From Aquabacterium lacunae (GTDB lineage Bacteria > Pseudomonadota > Gammaproteobacteria > Burkholderiales > Burkholderiaceae_C): a DNA stretch of 64,000 bases. The stretch is taken from assembly GCF_004310865.1 (NCBI RefSeq), contig NZ_SIXI01000005.1:310001-374000 (forward strand). The letters run 5' to 3'. Below, one piece after another: positions 45,301 through 54,004 of this stretch; the stretch's first letter is position 1; each line of letters opens with the position of its first letter. A model generated the notes under the pieces. That model searched no databases. It saw only the letters and a program-made list of their open reading frames with translations, and was not told the origin of the DNA. The translations under genes were made by a program, and so were the position numbers.

Positions 45301-48300
45301 AAGGCGGGCCAGCTCTCGGTGGGCCTCAATGAATTCAAGACGCTGAACGATGAGGGCCAGATCACCCTGGCAGGGGCCTGGCAGATGGCGGGCACGCTCA
45401 AGGCCCTCGATTTCAACCAGGGTGGCAGCCTGTCGGTGTCGGGCTTGCGCACCTTGACCGTGGTCGATGCCGACGGGAACCTGGCCGATTCGCACAACGA
45501 CCTGCAAGTGGCCAGCGGCTTATTCTCTGACCATGGTTTTGGCAAGTTCAGTTTCAAGGCCATTGGCGATGTGGCCGTGGCCTCGGGGGTGAACCTGACG
45601 CCGGTGCTGCGCAACCTGGTGGCCGATTTCCGCCAGTCGCGAGGTGCATTGGCCAAGGAAACGGTGCTGGACGAGAAGCTGCGCGCCGGCATGCAGTTGT
45701 CGCTGCAGGCCCAGGCTGCCCCTGCATTCGCCCTGAAGAACGACGGCGGTGCTTACCAAGGCATGGACCAGGCCGCCTCGGTACGCATTGGCGAAAAGGC
45801 CACGGTGAACATGGGCGCGGGCGGGCGCATCGGGCTGACGGCCGCAGGCAGTGTGCATGTGGCAGGCAGCCTGGTGGCCCGTGGGGGCGAAGTGGCCCTG
45901 GCCCTCTCGGGTGCACGCGGTGGCGGCACCGCCAGCGCACCGGACGCCGGTGGCGACAAGGTGGGCTACCTGCCTGACCAGCAGATCGTGTTGAGCGGCA
46001 CCGGCAAGATCAACGTGTCGGGCATTGACCGCACCCGCGCCTTGAACAATGGCCGCCGTGACGGCGTGGTGCTGGCCGGTGGCACCGTGAGCTTCAACGC
46101 GCAAGGCGGTGCGGCCCAGGCGGTGCGTGGCAAGGTCATCACCGAAGCCAACTCAGAGATTTCGCTCAATGGTGCCCAGGGCGCCTTGAGCTTTGGCCGC
46201 GGCCAGAGCACCGCCTTGTTCGCCGGGGCAGGCGCCTTGTCCATTGAAAGCGCAGACGGGGTGTTGCTGCAAGGCGCGGTCAGTGCCAAGGCGCTCGATG
46301 CCAGCGTGGAGGGCGGCCGCCTGTCCGTGTCGCTCAGCCGCGAAGGCTTCAGCGACGACTACCTGCGTCAGCGCGACGGCGAAAACAACACGGTGTCGCA
46401 AGACCACCTGGGCGGCGAACGCACGCTGCGCGTGTCGGCCCGTGTGCCGAAAGACCTGGCCCAGTCGGAGGCCAGCGCCACCACCGCCCTGGTGTCGGCC
46501 GAGCTGATCAACAACTCGGGCTTCGAGCAGGTGCAACTGCGCGCCGAAGGGCGCGTGGTGCTGGAAAACAATGTCAGCCTGGGCGGGGCGGCCAGCAGCA
46601 CGCCGCTGCGCGCCCTGGCCATCGACAGCCCCGTGTTGCAACTGGAGGGCACGGGCACGCACAGCCTGCAGGCCACGCGCGTGGCCTTGGGTGACGCCAC
46701 CAACCCCTTGAAGGCCGGGCAGACCACCGCGGCTTTGCCCGCGCCCACCATGGCCGACCCTGCGGCCGATGCAGCCCAAGCCACCCTGAAGGTGAACGCC
46801 GGCCTGATCGAAGTGCACGGCCACAGCGTGCTGCAGGGGGTGGACCGCACCAAATTGCACGCCACCCTGGGCGCCAACCACCAGACCGACACGCGCACCG
46901 ACGGCGAGGTGCGCCTGATCGGCCGCACCCAGGACACGAACAGTTCGGCCCTGACCGGCTCGTTGAACTTTGCAGGCGACCTGCTGATGCGTGCCGGCCA
47001 GGTGTACGCCACCACGCTCAGCCAGTTCTCGGTGCTGGGGCAGAACGTCTCGTACAACGTCGAAGAAAACAACCAGGTGGTGGACAAAACCCGCTTCGCC
47101 AGGATCGAGGTGAAGGCACAGGGTCCAGGCTCGACCAGCCGGACACCCCTGTCGGCACTGGCCCAGCTCAAGCTGCAGGCCCACACGCTCGACATCGATG
47201 GCGTGCTTCGGCAGCCGTTTGGCGCCATTGCGCTGAAGGGTGAAGGCTCGCTCACCCTGGGCGCCAACAGCGCCTTGTCGGTGTCTGGTGAGGGCCTCAC
47301 GGTGCCCGTGGGGCGCACCATCGAGGGCACCACCTGGGTCTACACGCCGCAGGGCATCGGGCCCAACGGGGGCGCTTCGCTTGACCAGGCCAACGTCGTG
47401 CAGCAACTGGGGGCGGCCAACCTGGTCAAAGGCATTCATGTCGACGGTGCACAACTGACGGTCGACCCACAGTCGCGCATCGAGGCCCAGGCCGGCGGGC
47501 AGTTGCTCGCATGGGAGTTCCTGGAGGGCGTCATGGGCAGCAAGAACACGCTGTCGCGCCCGGGGGTGTATGCCATCGTGCCCAGCTACACCCACGACTT
47601 CGCACCCCATGACACCGAGATCCTGGCCACGCAGGCCAAGGCGGGCACCGATGGCACGGTGGGCAAGCGCATCACCCTGGCGCACGATGTCACCCGCACC
47701 GATGCGAACGGGCAGCAGGTGCTGCTGCCCAAGGGCACCTACACCCTGCTGCCGGCCGAATACGCCGTGCTGCCGGGGGCGTTGCTGGTGTCGGCCATCG
47801 ACCAGGGCTCGGGTGCGCCCACGCAGTCGGCCATCGAGCAAGACGACGGTGGCGTGCGGGTGGGTGGTTACTTCACGGCAGCCGGCACGCGCCACACCCA
47901 GGGGAACGACCCCCGCCTGGCCTTCCTGGTGGAGCCGGAAGACACGGTGCGCCAGCAGTCCGATCTGTCGATCACGTCGGTGGCCCAGTTGCTCAGCCGC
48001 AATGCCGCCAAGCGCGCCCAGGCCTTGCCCGGCTTGCCCGGTGATGCCGGGCGCGTGAGCCTGCAGTCCACCAGCGGCTTTGACTGGGCCGCCCGCTACA
48101 ACCTGGCCGGCGGGCAGTTCGACCTGGCCATGGGCACGAACATGGCCCTGGTGGCCAACGCCGATGTCCCGGCCGCCGACGAGGTGCACCAGGTCAGCGC
48201 TGAACAGCTGGCCGCCACACAGGCCGCCAGCGTGTTGCTGGGCGGTGTGCGTTCGGGCAGCACCTCGGCGCAAGAGGTCACCACCCTGGCCACATCGGTG

Positions 48301-51300
48301 CAGGTGCTGACCGACCACGGGTTGGCGGCAGAGGGCCAGGCTGCCCCTGCAGGCGAGCTGATCCTGGCCGCCCAAAAGAGCGTCACGGTGGCCGAGGGCA
48401 AGACCGTGCAGGCCAATGGCACCGACACAGGCCGCCAGAACGACATCACCTTCAAGGGCGCAGGCACGGCGTTGGTGGTCAGCCACCTGGCCAACACGGC
48501 GGTGCGCCGCGCGCTGGGCACCGAGACACCCGATGCCACCGCAGCGCTGACCCTGCGTGCCGACGCGCCGCAAGGCCAAGCCCGGCAGGCGGGCGCCATC
48601 TTGCGAGGCGCCGCCATCGACCTCGACAGCACCGGGTCGATCCTCGGCCTGGACGGAACCGTGGCCACCCTGGCTGCGCGCGGTGACTCGGGGGCCACGG
48701 TGGTCGAGACACGTCGGCTGGGACTGGGCGCACAGAGCCTGGCGGTGCTGCAAGCCGATGCCACCTTGACCGATCGCGAGCAGCTGACCTTGCGTTCGCC
48801 GGGCAGCATCACGCTGCAGACGGGCAGCACCCTGGGGGGTGAAAGCATGCAGCGCCTGGTGCTGGACGCGCCCGTGTTGAAGGGCTCGGGGCAGGGTGAA
48901 GCCGTGGCGCGCATCACCGCCCAGCAGGTGGTGCTGCGCAACAGCAGCGGTGTGGCGCCCAGTGCAGACAGCGGCACGGGCAACTTGCTGGTGGAGGCCG
49001 CGCCGCCGGTGCGTGACGCCACCGCCGACGGCATTCGCATCGAAGGCGGGCTGCAACGCCTGGCCTTTGCCAAGGCCGAACTCACAACCAAGGGAGACAT
49101 CGTGTTCGCCGGCCAGGGCCAGCTGGCAGCGCAAGGCGCGCTGGACCTGACCGCCGCCCGCATCACGGCCGAAACCGGCGCACGCCACGGTGCGAAGGCT
49201 GAAGGTGCGCTGACCATCGCGGCGGCCACCAACGCTCGCACGCTGGGGGATGTGGTGGGCACGGGGGCCAAACTGGCCTTCACCGGCCAGAGTATCGCGC
49301 AGAAGGGCCGAATCGAGCTGACCTCCGGCCAGATCGATCTGGCCGGCACGAACGGTGTGGAGTTGGCCAAGCTCAGCTTGACCTCGGCCGCAGGTGCACG
49401 CATTCAGCAGGGTGACCGTGCCGTGGCCGCCACCGGCGGTGGCGCCGTGTCGGTGGTGTCCACACAAGGTCAAGTGCAACTCATGGGTGTGGTGGATGTG
49501 TCTGCGCCGCAGGCGGCCGACCTCAGCCAGGTGGGCGTGGCCGCGGGCAGCATCCGCCTGGAAGCCTTGGGTGCCAAGCAGGGCCTGATCGTGGGGGATG
49601 CTGCCGAACTCAAGGGCCGTGCCGACCAGCTCAGCCAGTCAGGCCGCCTGGACATCGACGCCGCTCGTGTGGTCACCCGGGATGTGGTGATAGGCTCAGA
49701 CGGCAAGGAACAGTCCAAGGACACCGCGGTCGGTTCGCTCGACCGCCTGGCGGCACTGGCTCAGGCCGGTGGCATGGGCCGGGAAGTGTCGGTGCGCACC
49801 ACCGAAGGCAACCTGACCCTGCAGAGTGGCCTGAGCGCCGGCCGCGTCTCGCTGACCGCAGACGACACCGCCGCGGGCCAGGGCCAGCTGATCCTGGGCC
49901 ATCAAGCCAAAATCGACACCACCCAGGCCGCCCCGCGCGGCGGTGTGGTGTTGCTGGCCGCCCAGAACCGTGTGGCCTTGCAAGGGGCCAATGGTCAGGG
50001 GGCGAAGGTGACCGCCGGCGCCACCACGGGCCAGGGCTCGGGCGGCGACGTGCTCGTGCATGCCGCCCAGGGCGTGATCCAGATCGACCAGGGCGCCAGC
50101 ATCAACGCCGGCAAGGGCCGTGTGGTGTTGCGCAGCCCGCTCAACGAAGCCGGCACGGCCCTGCGCACTTTGGGCAACGACTGGCCAGCGGACGAACGCA
50201 CCACCCGCATCAACGGCGGCCTGACCGCCGGCGAGGTCAGCTACGAGGCGGTGAAGGTGGCACAGACCATCGGCAACCTGACCCTGGGCAGTGCACAGCT
50301 GACGAGCCTCAAGAACGCCGCCAGCGCGTTCTACACGCAGCGTGCCGACTCTGTCCGCAGCGGGCTGGGCCTTCAGACCGGCAGCGCCTTGGAGGTGCGG
50401 TACGGCCACGAGCTGCGCAGCACCGGCAACATGACCCTGGCTGCCGACTGGAACCTGTACACCGCAGGCAGCAAATCGTTCGACCTGACCTTGCGGGCCG
50501 GCGGTGACCTGACCTTGAACGGGCACCTCAGCGATGGCTTTGCCACGGCAGGCCCCGCGGCCGACTCGGCCACCACGCCCACGGCCATGCCCACGGCCAC
50601 CACGCCCACGGACTACAAGGCCGCCTCCATGCGGTTGGTGGCGGGTGCCGACACCTCGTCGGCGCAGACCATGCGCACCCTGGCGCAGGCGCCCGATGCG
50701 AGCGGCAAACTGAAGGGCCACTTGACGGTGGCGGGCAGCAAGGTGGTGCGCACCACCGACGGCTCCATCGAGCTGGCCAGCGGCGCCAACACTGTGCTGC
50801 AGGAGGCTGGCGCGAAAGCCGAAGAGCGCACCCAGGCGGCGGTGTATGTGGCGGGGCGGCCCGTCGCGCCCACGGGCTCCGCCGCGGCACGCAGCACCTG
50901 GCAACGCTTCACCCAGCAAGGCGGTCGCCTTGAAGTGCACGCCCGGGGTGACATCACGGCGCCTGCGGCCATTCAGGGCTTTGGCAACTGGTTGCTGCAC
51001 ACCGGCAGCGGCAAAGAGGTGGCCTGGGCCAGCGATTTCGACGCCTTCCGCCAGGGCCTGGGCTCGATGGGCGGTGGTGACCTGCGCGTGGTGGCGGGGG
51101 GGCACATCCGCAACCTGACGGCTGCGGCGCCCACCAGCCTGATGCCGACCGATTCGCCTTCGCCCAGTGGTGCCGAGGTGCAGAACGGGGGCCACGTGAC
51201 CGTGCGCGCAGGCGGCGACATTGCCGGTGGCATGTACCTGCTGGGCCGCGGCCAGGGTGCCCTGGAGGCCGCCGGGCAGATCACGGTGGGTGACCGCCGG

Positions 51301-53868
51301 ACCGAAGCCTTGAGTGCATCGACCCAGTACCAGGCCATGGCGCCGGTGCTCGGCCTGATGGACGGCCAGTGGCGCCTGCAGGCCATGGGCGATGCCCAGG
51401 TCAGCGCGGTGTACAACCCGACCGCCCTGTCGGGAGCGACCGACACAGCGCGCGTCACGTCGGCGCGATCCGTGATGACCTACAGCGACGACGCAGCGGT
51501 CTCCATCCACAGCCTGGGTGGAGGCGTGGCCTGGCGTGCCGACCTGCTGCAGGGCCTCAGCAGCAGCAATGCGGTGCAGGCGGCATCGGGCCTGCTGGCC
51601 CTGCACTCCAGCTTCGGGGCCAAACGCAACAAGCTCACTGTGGGCAACAACGACGCCGCATCACGCCAGGTGCTGCAGACCCTGCCGGGCAGCTTCGAAG
51701 TCATGGCGCTGGGGGCCTTGTCGCTTGGCGGCTTCCCGGGCAACACCAGCGTGGCGTTCGAGTTGCCGCAGACCGACCTCTTGCTGGCGCCGTCTGCCAA
51801 GGGGCAGTTCCGCGTGCACGGTGCGCAGGGCGTGCGCCTGGCGCAACCCGAGTCGGGCGGCCGCCGCATCGCCATGCTGGACTTCGACCCCGCGGCTGCG
51901 GCAGGCGGCACGAAGCAGCCCGTCACCGGTTCGGTCAACTGGTCGGCCACCAACACGTTTGCGGTGGCCAATCTGCACCGCGAAAGCCGCACGCCAGCCG
52001 TGCTGACCGCCGGGGGTGACATCGATTTCCGCCGCACCAGCCTGAGCATGCCCAAGGCGCTGGCGGTGCTGGCCCAGGGCGACATCCTCAACCCTGCGGT
52101 GCGTATCCAGCACCACAGCGCGCAGGACATCAGCCGCATCGAGGCCGCCGGCAGCGTGGTGGGGGCCGACAACGGCCAGAACCCATCTCGCCCACTGGGT
52201 CTGATGCAGCTCAACGGTCCGGGTGAGCTGCAGGTGCAGGCTGGCCTGTCGCTGGACCTGCGCACGGCCGGCGGCATCGAGGCCACCGGCAATGGGGCCT
52301 CCTTGCGCGTGGCCTCGGGCATGCGCAGACAGGTGAAGGTGGACGAGCTGGTCGCCGAGTTCCTGGCGCCCGATGCCCAGGCGCGGGCGCAGCTGGTGCA
52401 GTACGTGCAGACCCAGCTGGCGGTCGACGGCCTGGGTTACGAGCAGGCCTTGGCGCTGTTCCGCGACATGACCCCCGAGCACCAGAACCACTTCGCCATG
52501 AAGCAGCTGGTGCTGCCCAAGTTCGCACGCGAATACGTGCAGCCTTCGGCGGGCACCGCCGACCCGATCTGGGCCTGGCTGGCCCGTGCCGGGGGTGTTT
52601 CGGTGGCCGATCAGGGTTCGGCCCTGTATGCCGAGTACCAGGCCGCACAGCGCACGCTGGTCACGCATGTGCAGAACCAGCAGGGCCTGAGCGGGCTGAG
52701 CTTCGAGCAGGCCCTGGCGCAGTACCGCGTCATGTCGAATGCCGACAAGGCCACTCTGGTCGACAAGCGACGCAGCATCAGCCCCCTGATGGCCATGGCC
52801 TTCTTGGCCGCAGAGCCCAGCGCCGTGTACGCGCAGGCCTGGCAGCAACGTGCGGCCGAGTTGAACCTGAAAGCCGACGACTTCGCCAGCGAAGCCTTCC
52901 AGCGCTTTGCCGAGCAGGTGCTGCTCAAGGAGGTTCAGCGCATCGGTTCGGTCGCCACGGCGGTGGCCGACTCGGCCAACCAGCTGTTCAACCCGCGCCG
53001 CGCCGCCACGCGTGACGCCATCTGGGCCGAAGTGTCCCGCATGGCCACGGCGGCGGGCTTGAACCGTGGCTTCGACTTCCAGGGGGACACCGACCTGTCG
53101 CGCAGCAAGGTGCATCTCACGGGCGCCAGCGGGGCTGGCCAGTCTTCGATCGACATGTTCACCCCAGGCGGCAAGGTGCAGGTGGGTTCGGCCACGGCCA
53201 CGGCAGCCGATGCCCAGCAGGCGGCCACGCGCGGGCTGGCGGCATATGGCGGTGGCGATGTGCGGTCGTACTCGAAGGGCGATTTCCTGGTGGCCTCGCA
53301 GAAGGTGCACATCGTGGGCTCGGGCGACATCATGCTGTACGCGGCCGAAGGCGACATCGATTCGGGCCGTGGCTCGAACAATGCCGTGACCGTGCCGCCC
53401 AAGGTGGTGGTGGTCGATGCCTACGGCACCCCGCGCTGGACAGCGGGCAAGACCACCGTGGGCAGTGGCATGGCCATCTTCGTGGACGGTCAAGGCCGCC
53501 GCGAAGGCAAGATCAGCCTGCTGGCGCCGCGCGGCGAGGTGCGGGCGCTCGACGCCTTCATCGATGCGCCGTCGATCGAGCTGGCTGGCCCGGTGATCGG
53601 GGGCGACAACCTGCAGGGCAGTGTGGCGGGCAGTGCGCCGCCGCCGCCCGCGCCGGTGCCTGTGGCCGTCAACACGGGCCTGGGTGCCGAAACAGCAGCA
53701 GGTGAGGCCGAGAAGACCCTGAGCACCCAGAAGGAGCAGGCCAAGGCGCCCAGCTCGCTGCTCACGGTGGACGTGCTGGGCCTGGGCGATGCCGCCCTGC
53801 CTGCCACGGCAGCCGGTGAGCCCGCCCGGAAGGAAGAAGACAAGGCCACCCAGGACTCCCGCGACTGA
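42382..53868 (+). CDS. Giant filamentous-haemagglutinin-like exoprotein (TpsA)
   Basis: The 3828-residue protein is the largest in the window. The N terminus resembles an extended signal peptide region (NKHTHRLVFCRHRGMRVPA) followed by a hydrophobic stretch. A TPS secretion domain comes next, with INWDSFNIAPGYMVEFDQV, then LNKIWDLKPSVILGSIKANG and the NPNG-like SQNGGFIFG. The long middle is made of Gly/Ala/Thr/Val-rich beta-helix-like repeats. Near the C terminus a helical region (about 3338-3460) has two copies of a 35-residue unit, and a last beta section ends in SSLLTVDVLGLGD and a charged tail. This fits the DUF3739 type of filamentous haemagglutinin. It is expected to be exported by the adjacent TpsB and to act as a surface adhesin or scaffold. 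Confidence 0.92.
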   Translation: MNKHTHRLVFCRHRGMRVPAAENTRSAGKAAGGQTRATAVSMVSAVVLGTLGWAGLPGGPGQEAQARTLVGSVPAAQGTVVRKGHQAWLNRTHPGSNLPVRSTDSERIKGNSPEGEGLHFQMKTMDDGRRLLIDQYKRQIIINWDSFNIAPGYMVEFDQVSGGTALNKIWDLKPSVILGSIKANGEVILESQNGGFIFGNGARVDAQRFVASALALSSAATDERDDLKKSLAFDGSSPNASTHYRQGDAEGLVRGVVVEPGAEIRALAGGTVILVGPSVVNAGRIETPDGQTVLAAGQKVYVTSAAADPTQRGLVVAVDAYAERIINELDAQGQPVKDLDEDGTEKTRTRTEHIDNSVVNVAENAAGGTVEARRGLINLVGLAVRQNGVLSATTAVKGDNGVITLEAASEATFIEQSWKNGVDSQGQPRDGASLSRPLGQQMGLLTFGAGSRTEITPDGPRAPQTAPVRTSFAAGPEGDSQFNQAKAAYEAVTQTDSEVFLRSRISAMGKDVTVQSGATLAAPAGLIELQALSGARGAVSNNTSYLINPSQGSAPEADDSRLTIEAGATVTVAGLTDVNLPTQRNQLSGRLFSSELADAPVQRGGVLYRQNIKADAGQAVTVANVKGLYDGLRRDAWEWMTVGGHITLATQGQLGVSAGSVLDVSGGSVKYEAGTVGTTLLRKGDRVLTLAQANPGERYDELIVSADGTGRYVGSFIQGFDAGSLTLSGVAGMAVSLSGVKGDVRSNLTQRNGKTAEQWAEALRKAGTLGANDKALTHPANSRAIGRPAALKVAPHLYASLRPMPMTLALGQTVGQSEAFSLQRGLTLGGQTARPGHDLIDLSALRTSLGALQVAAPQVAVAPGATLPVAAGGQVRMESLDALDFGGTLDAPQATVVLKSRQGDVTLSGTAQIDLAGDQVDLQRRGVVAPEVLAVDGGSLFLNAGLSVLQQAGSVVNLSAGLVREATGDTRQGKAGQLSVGLNEFKTLNDEGQITLAGAWQMAGTLKALDFNQGGSLSVSGLRTLTVVDADGNLADSHNDLQVASGLFSDHGFGKFSFKAIGDVAVASGVNLTPVLRNLVADFRQSRGALAKETVLDEKLRAGMQLSLQAQAAPAFALKNDGGAYQGMDQAASVRIGEKATVNMGAGGRIGLTAAGSVHVAGSLVARGGEVALALSGARGGGTASAPDAGGDKVGYLPDQQIVLSGTGKINVSGIDRTRALNNGRRDGVVLAGGTVSFNAQGGAAQAVRGKVITEANSEISLNGAQGALSFGRGQSTALFAGAGALSIESADGVLLQGAVSAKALDASVEGGRLSVSLSREGFSDDYLRQRDGENNTVSQDHLGGERTLRVSARVPKDLAQSEASATTALVSAELINNSGFEQVQLRAEGRVVLENNVSLGGAASSTPLRALAIDSPVLQLEGTGTHSLQATRVALGDATNPLKAGQTTAALPAPTMADPAADAAQATLKVNAGLIEVHGHSVLQGVDRTKLHATLGANHQTDTRTDGEVRLIGRTQDTNSSALTGSLNFAGDLLMRAGQVYATTLSQFSVLGQNVSYNVEENNQVVDKTRFARIEVKAQGPGSTSRTPLSALAQLKLQAHTLDIDGVLRQPFGAIALKGEGSLTLGANSALSVSGEGLTVPVGRTIEGTTWVYTPQGIGPNGGASLDQANVVQQLGAANLVKGIHVDGAQLTVDPQSRIEAQAGGQLLAWEFLEGVMGSKNTLSRPGVYAIVPSYTHDFAPHDTEILATQAKAGTDGTVGKRITLAHDVTRTDANGQQVLLPKGTYTLLPAEYAVLPGALLVSAIDQGSGAPTQSAIEQDDGGVRVGGYFTAAGTRHTQGNDPRLAFLVEPEDTVRQQSDLSITSVAQLLSRNAAKRAQALPGLPGDAGRVSLQSTSGFDWAARYNLAGGQFDLAMGTNMALVANADVPAADEVHQVSAEQLAATQAASVLLGGVRSGSTSAQEVTTLATSVQVLTDHGLAAEGQAAPAGELILAAQKSVTVAEGKTVQANGTDTGRQNDITFKGAGTALVVSHLANTAVRRALGTETPDATAALTLRADAPQGQARQAGAILRGAAIDLDSTGSILGLDGTVATLAARGDSGATVVETRRLGLGAQSLAVLQADATLTDREQLTLRSPGSITLQTGSTLGGESMQRLVLDAPVLKGSGQGEAVARITAQQVVLRNSSGVAPSADSGTGNLLVEAAPPVRDATADGIRIEGGLQRLAFAKAELTTKGDIVFAGQGQLAAQGALDLTAARITAETGARHGAKAEGALTIAAATNARTLGDVVGTGAKLAFTGQSIAQKGRIELTSGQIDLAGTNGVELAKLSLTSAAGARIQQGDRAVAATGGGAVSVVSTQGQVQLMGVVDVSAPQAADLSQVGVAAGSIRLEALGAKQGLIVGDAAELKGRADQLSQSGRLDIDAARVVTRDVVIGSDGKEQSKDTAVGSLDRLAALAQAGGMGREVSVRTTEGNLTLQSGLSAGRVSLTADDTAAGQGQLILGHQAKIDTTQAAPRGGVVLLAAQNRVALQGANGQGAKVTAGATTGQGSGGDVLVHAAQGVIQIDQGASINAGKGRVVLRSPLNEAGTALRTLGNDWPADERTTRINGGLTAGEVSYEAVKVAQTIGNLTLGSAQLTSLKNAASAFYTQRADSVRSGLGLQTGSALEVRYGHELRSTGNMTLAADWNLYTAGSKSFDLTLRAGGDLTLNGHLSDGFATAGPAADSATTPTAMPTATTPTDYKAASMRLVAGADTSSAQTMRTLAQAPDASGKLKGHLTVAGSKVVRTTDGSIELASGANTVLQEAGAKAEERTQAAVYVAGRPVAPTGSAAARSTWQRFTQQGGRLEVHARGDITAPAAIQGFGNWLLHTGSGKEVAWASDFDAFRQGLGSMGGGDLRVVAGGHIRNLTAAAPTSLMPTDSPSPSGAEVQNGGHVTVRAGGDIAGGMYLLGRGQGALEAAGQITVGDRRTEALSASTQYQAMAPVLGLMDGQWRLQAMGDAQVSAVYNPTALSGATDTARVTSARSVMTYSDDAAVSIHSLGGGVAWRADLLQGLSSSNAVQAASGLLALHSSFGAKRNKLTVGNNDAASRQVLQTLPGSFEVMALGALSLGGFPGNTSVAFELPQTDLLLAPSAKGQFRVHGAQGVRLAQPESGGRRIAMLDFDPAAAAGGTKQPVTGSVNWSATNTFAVANLHRESRTPAVLTAGGDIDFRRTSLSMPKALAVLAQGDILNPAVRIQHHSAQDISRIEAAGSVVGADNGQNPSRPLGLMQLNGPGELQVQAGLSLDLRTAGGIEATGNGASLRVASGMRRQVKVDELVAEFLAPDAQARAQLVQYVQTQLAVDGLGYEQALALFRDMTPEHQNHFAMKQLVLPKFAREYVQPSAGTADPIWAWLARAGGVSVADQGSALYAEYQAAQRTLVTHVQNQQGLSGLSFEQALAQYRVMSNADKATLVDKRRSISPLMAMAFLAAEPSAVYAQAWQQRAAELNLKADDFASEAFQRFAEQVLLKEVQRIGSVATAVADSANQLFNPRRAATRDAIWAEVSRMATAAGLNRGFDFQGDTDLSRSKVHLTGASGAGQSSIDMFTPGGKVQVGSATATAADAQQAATRGLAAYGGGDVRSYSKGDFLVASQKVHIVGSGDIMLYAAEGDIDSGRGSNNAVTVPPKVVVVDAYGTPRWTAGKTTVGSGMAIFVDGQGRREGKISLLAPRGEVRALDAFIDAPSIELAGPVIGGDNLQGSVAGSAPPPPAPVPVAVNTGLGAETAAGEAEKTLSTQKEQAKAPSSLLTVDVLGLGDAALPATAAGEPARKEEDKATQDSRD

Positions 53869-53902
53869 GTGGTCGAGTGGCCTTTGTGACATTGGCGTGA
53901 CC

Positions 53903-53934
53903 GGATCACGCAGGCTTTGTGGTCTGCGTGATCC
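53903..53934 (+). promoter_or_regulatory. Hairpin between tpsA and the exbB fusion gene
   Basis: GGATCACGCAG at 53903-53913 and CTGCGTGATCC at 53924-53934 are perfect 11-base inverted repeats with a ten-base loop. There is no T run, so it is more likely an mRNA-stabilising or protein-binding element in the 136-base tpsA-exbB gap than a terminator. Confidence 0.6.
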
Positions 53935-54004
53935 ATGCGCCAGGGGCACGGAGGACACATGCGGTGAAGAGAATTTCGGGTTGTTCCTGCCCACGTGATC
54001 CACC

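Noticed and set aside
46153-49479. An 1108-codon open frame antisense to the giant exoprotein gene
   Set aside because: Same antisense composition effect; the His/Gly/Gln-rich translation has no recognisable domain and no ribosome-binding site.
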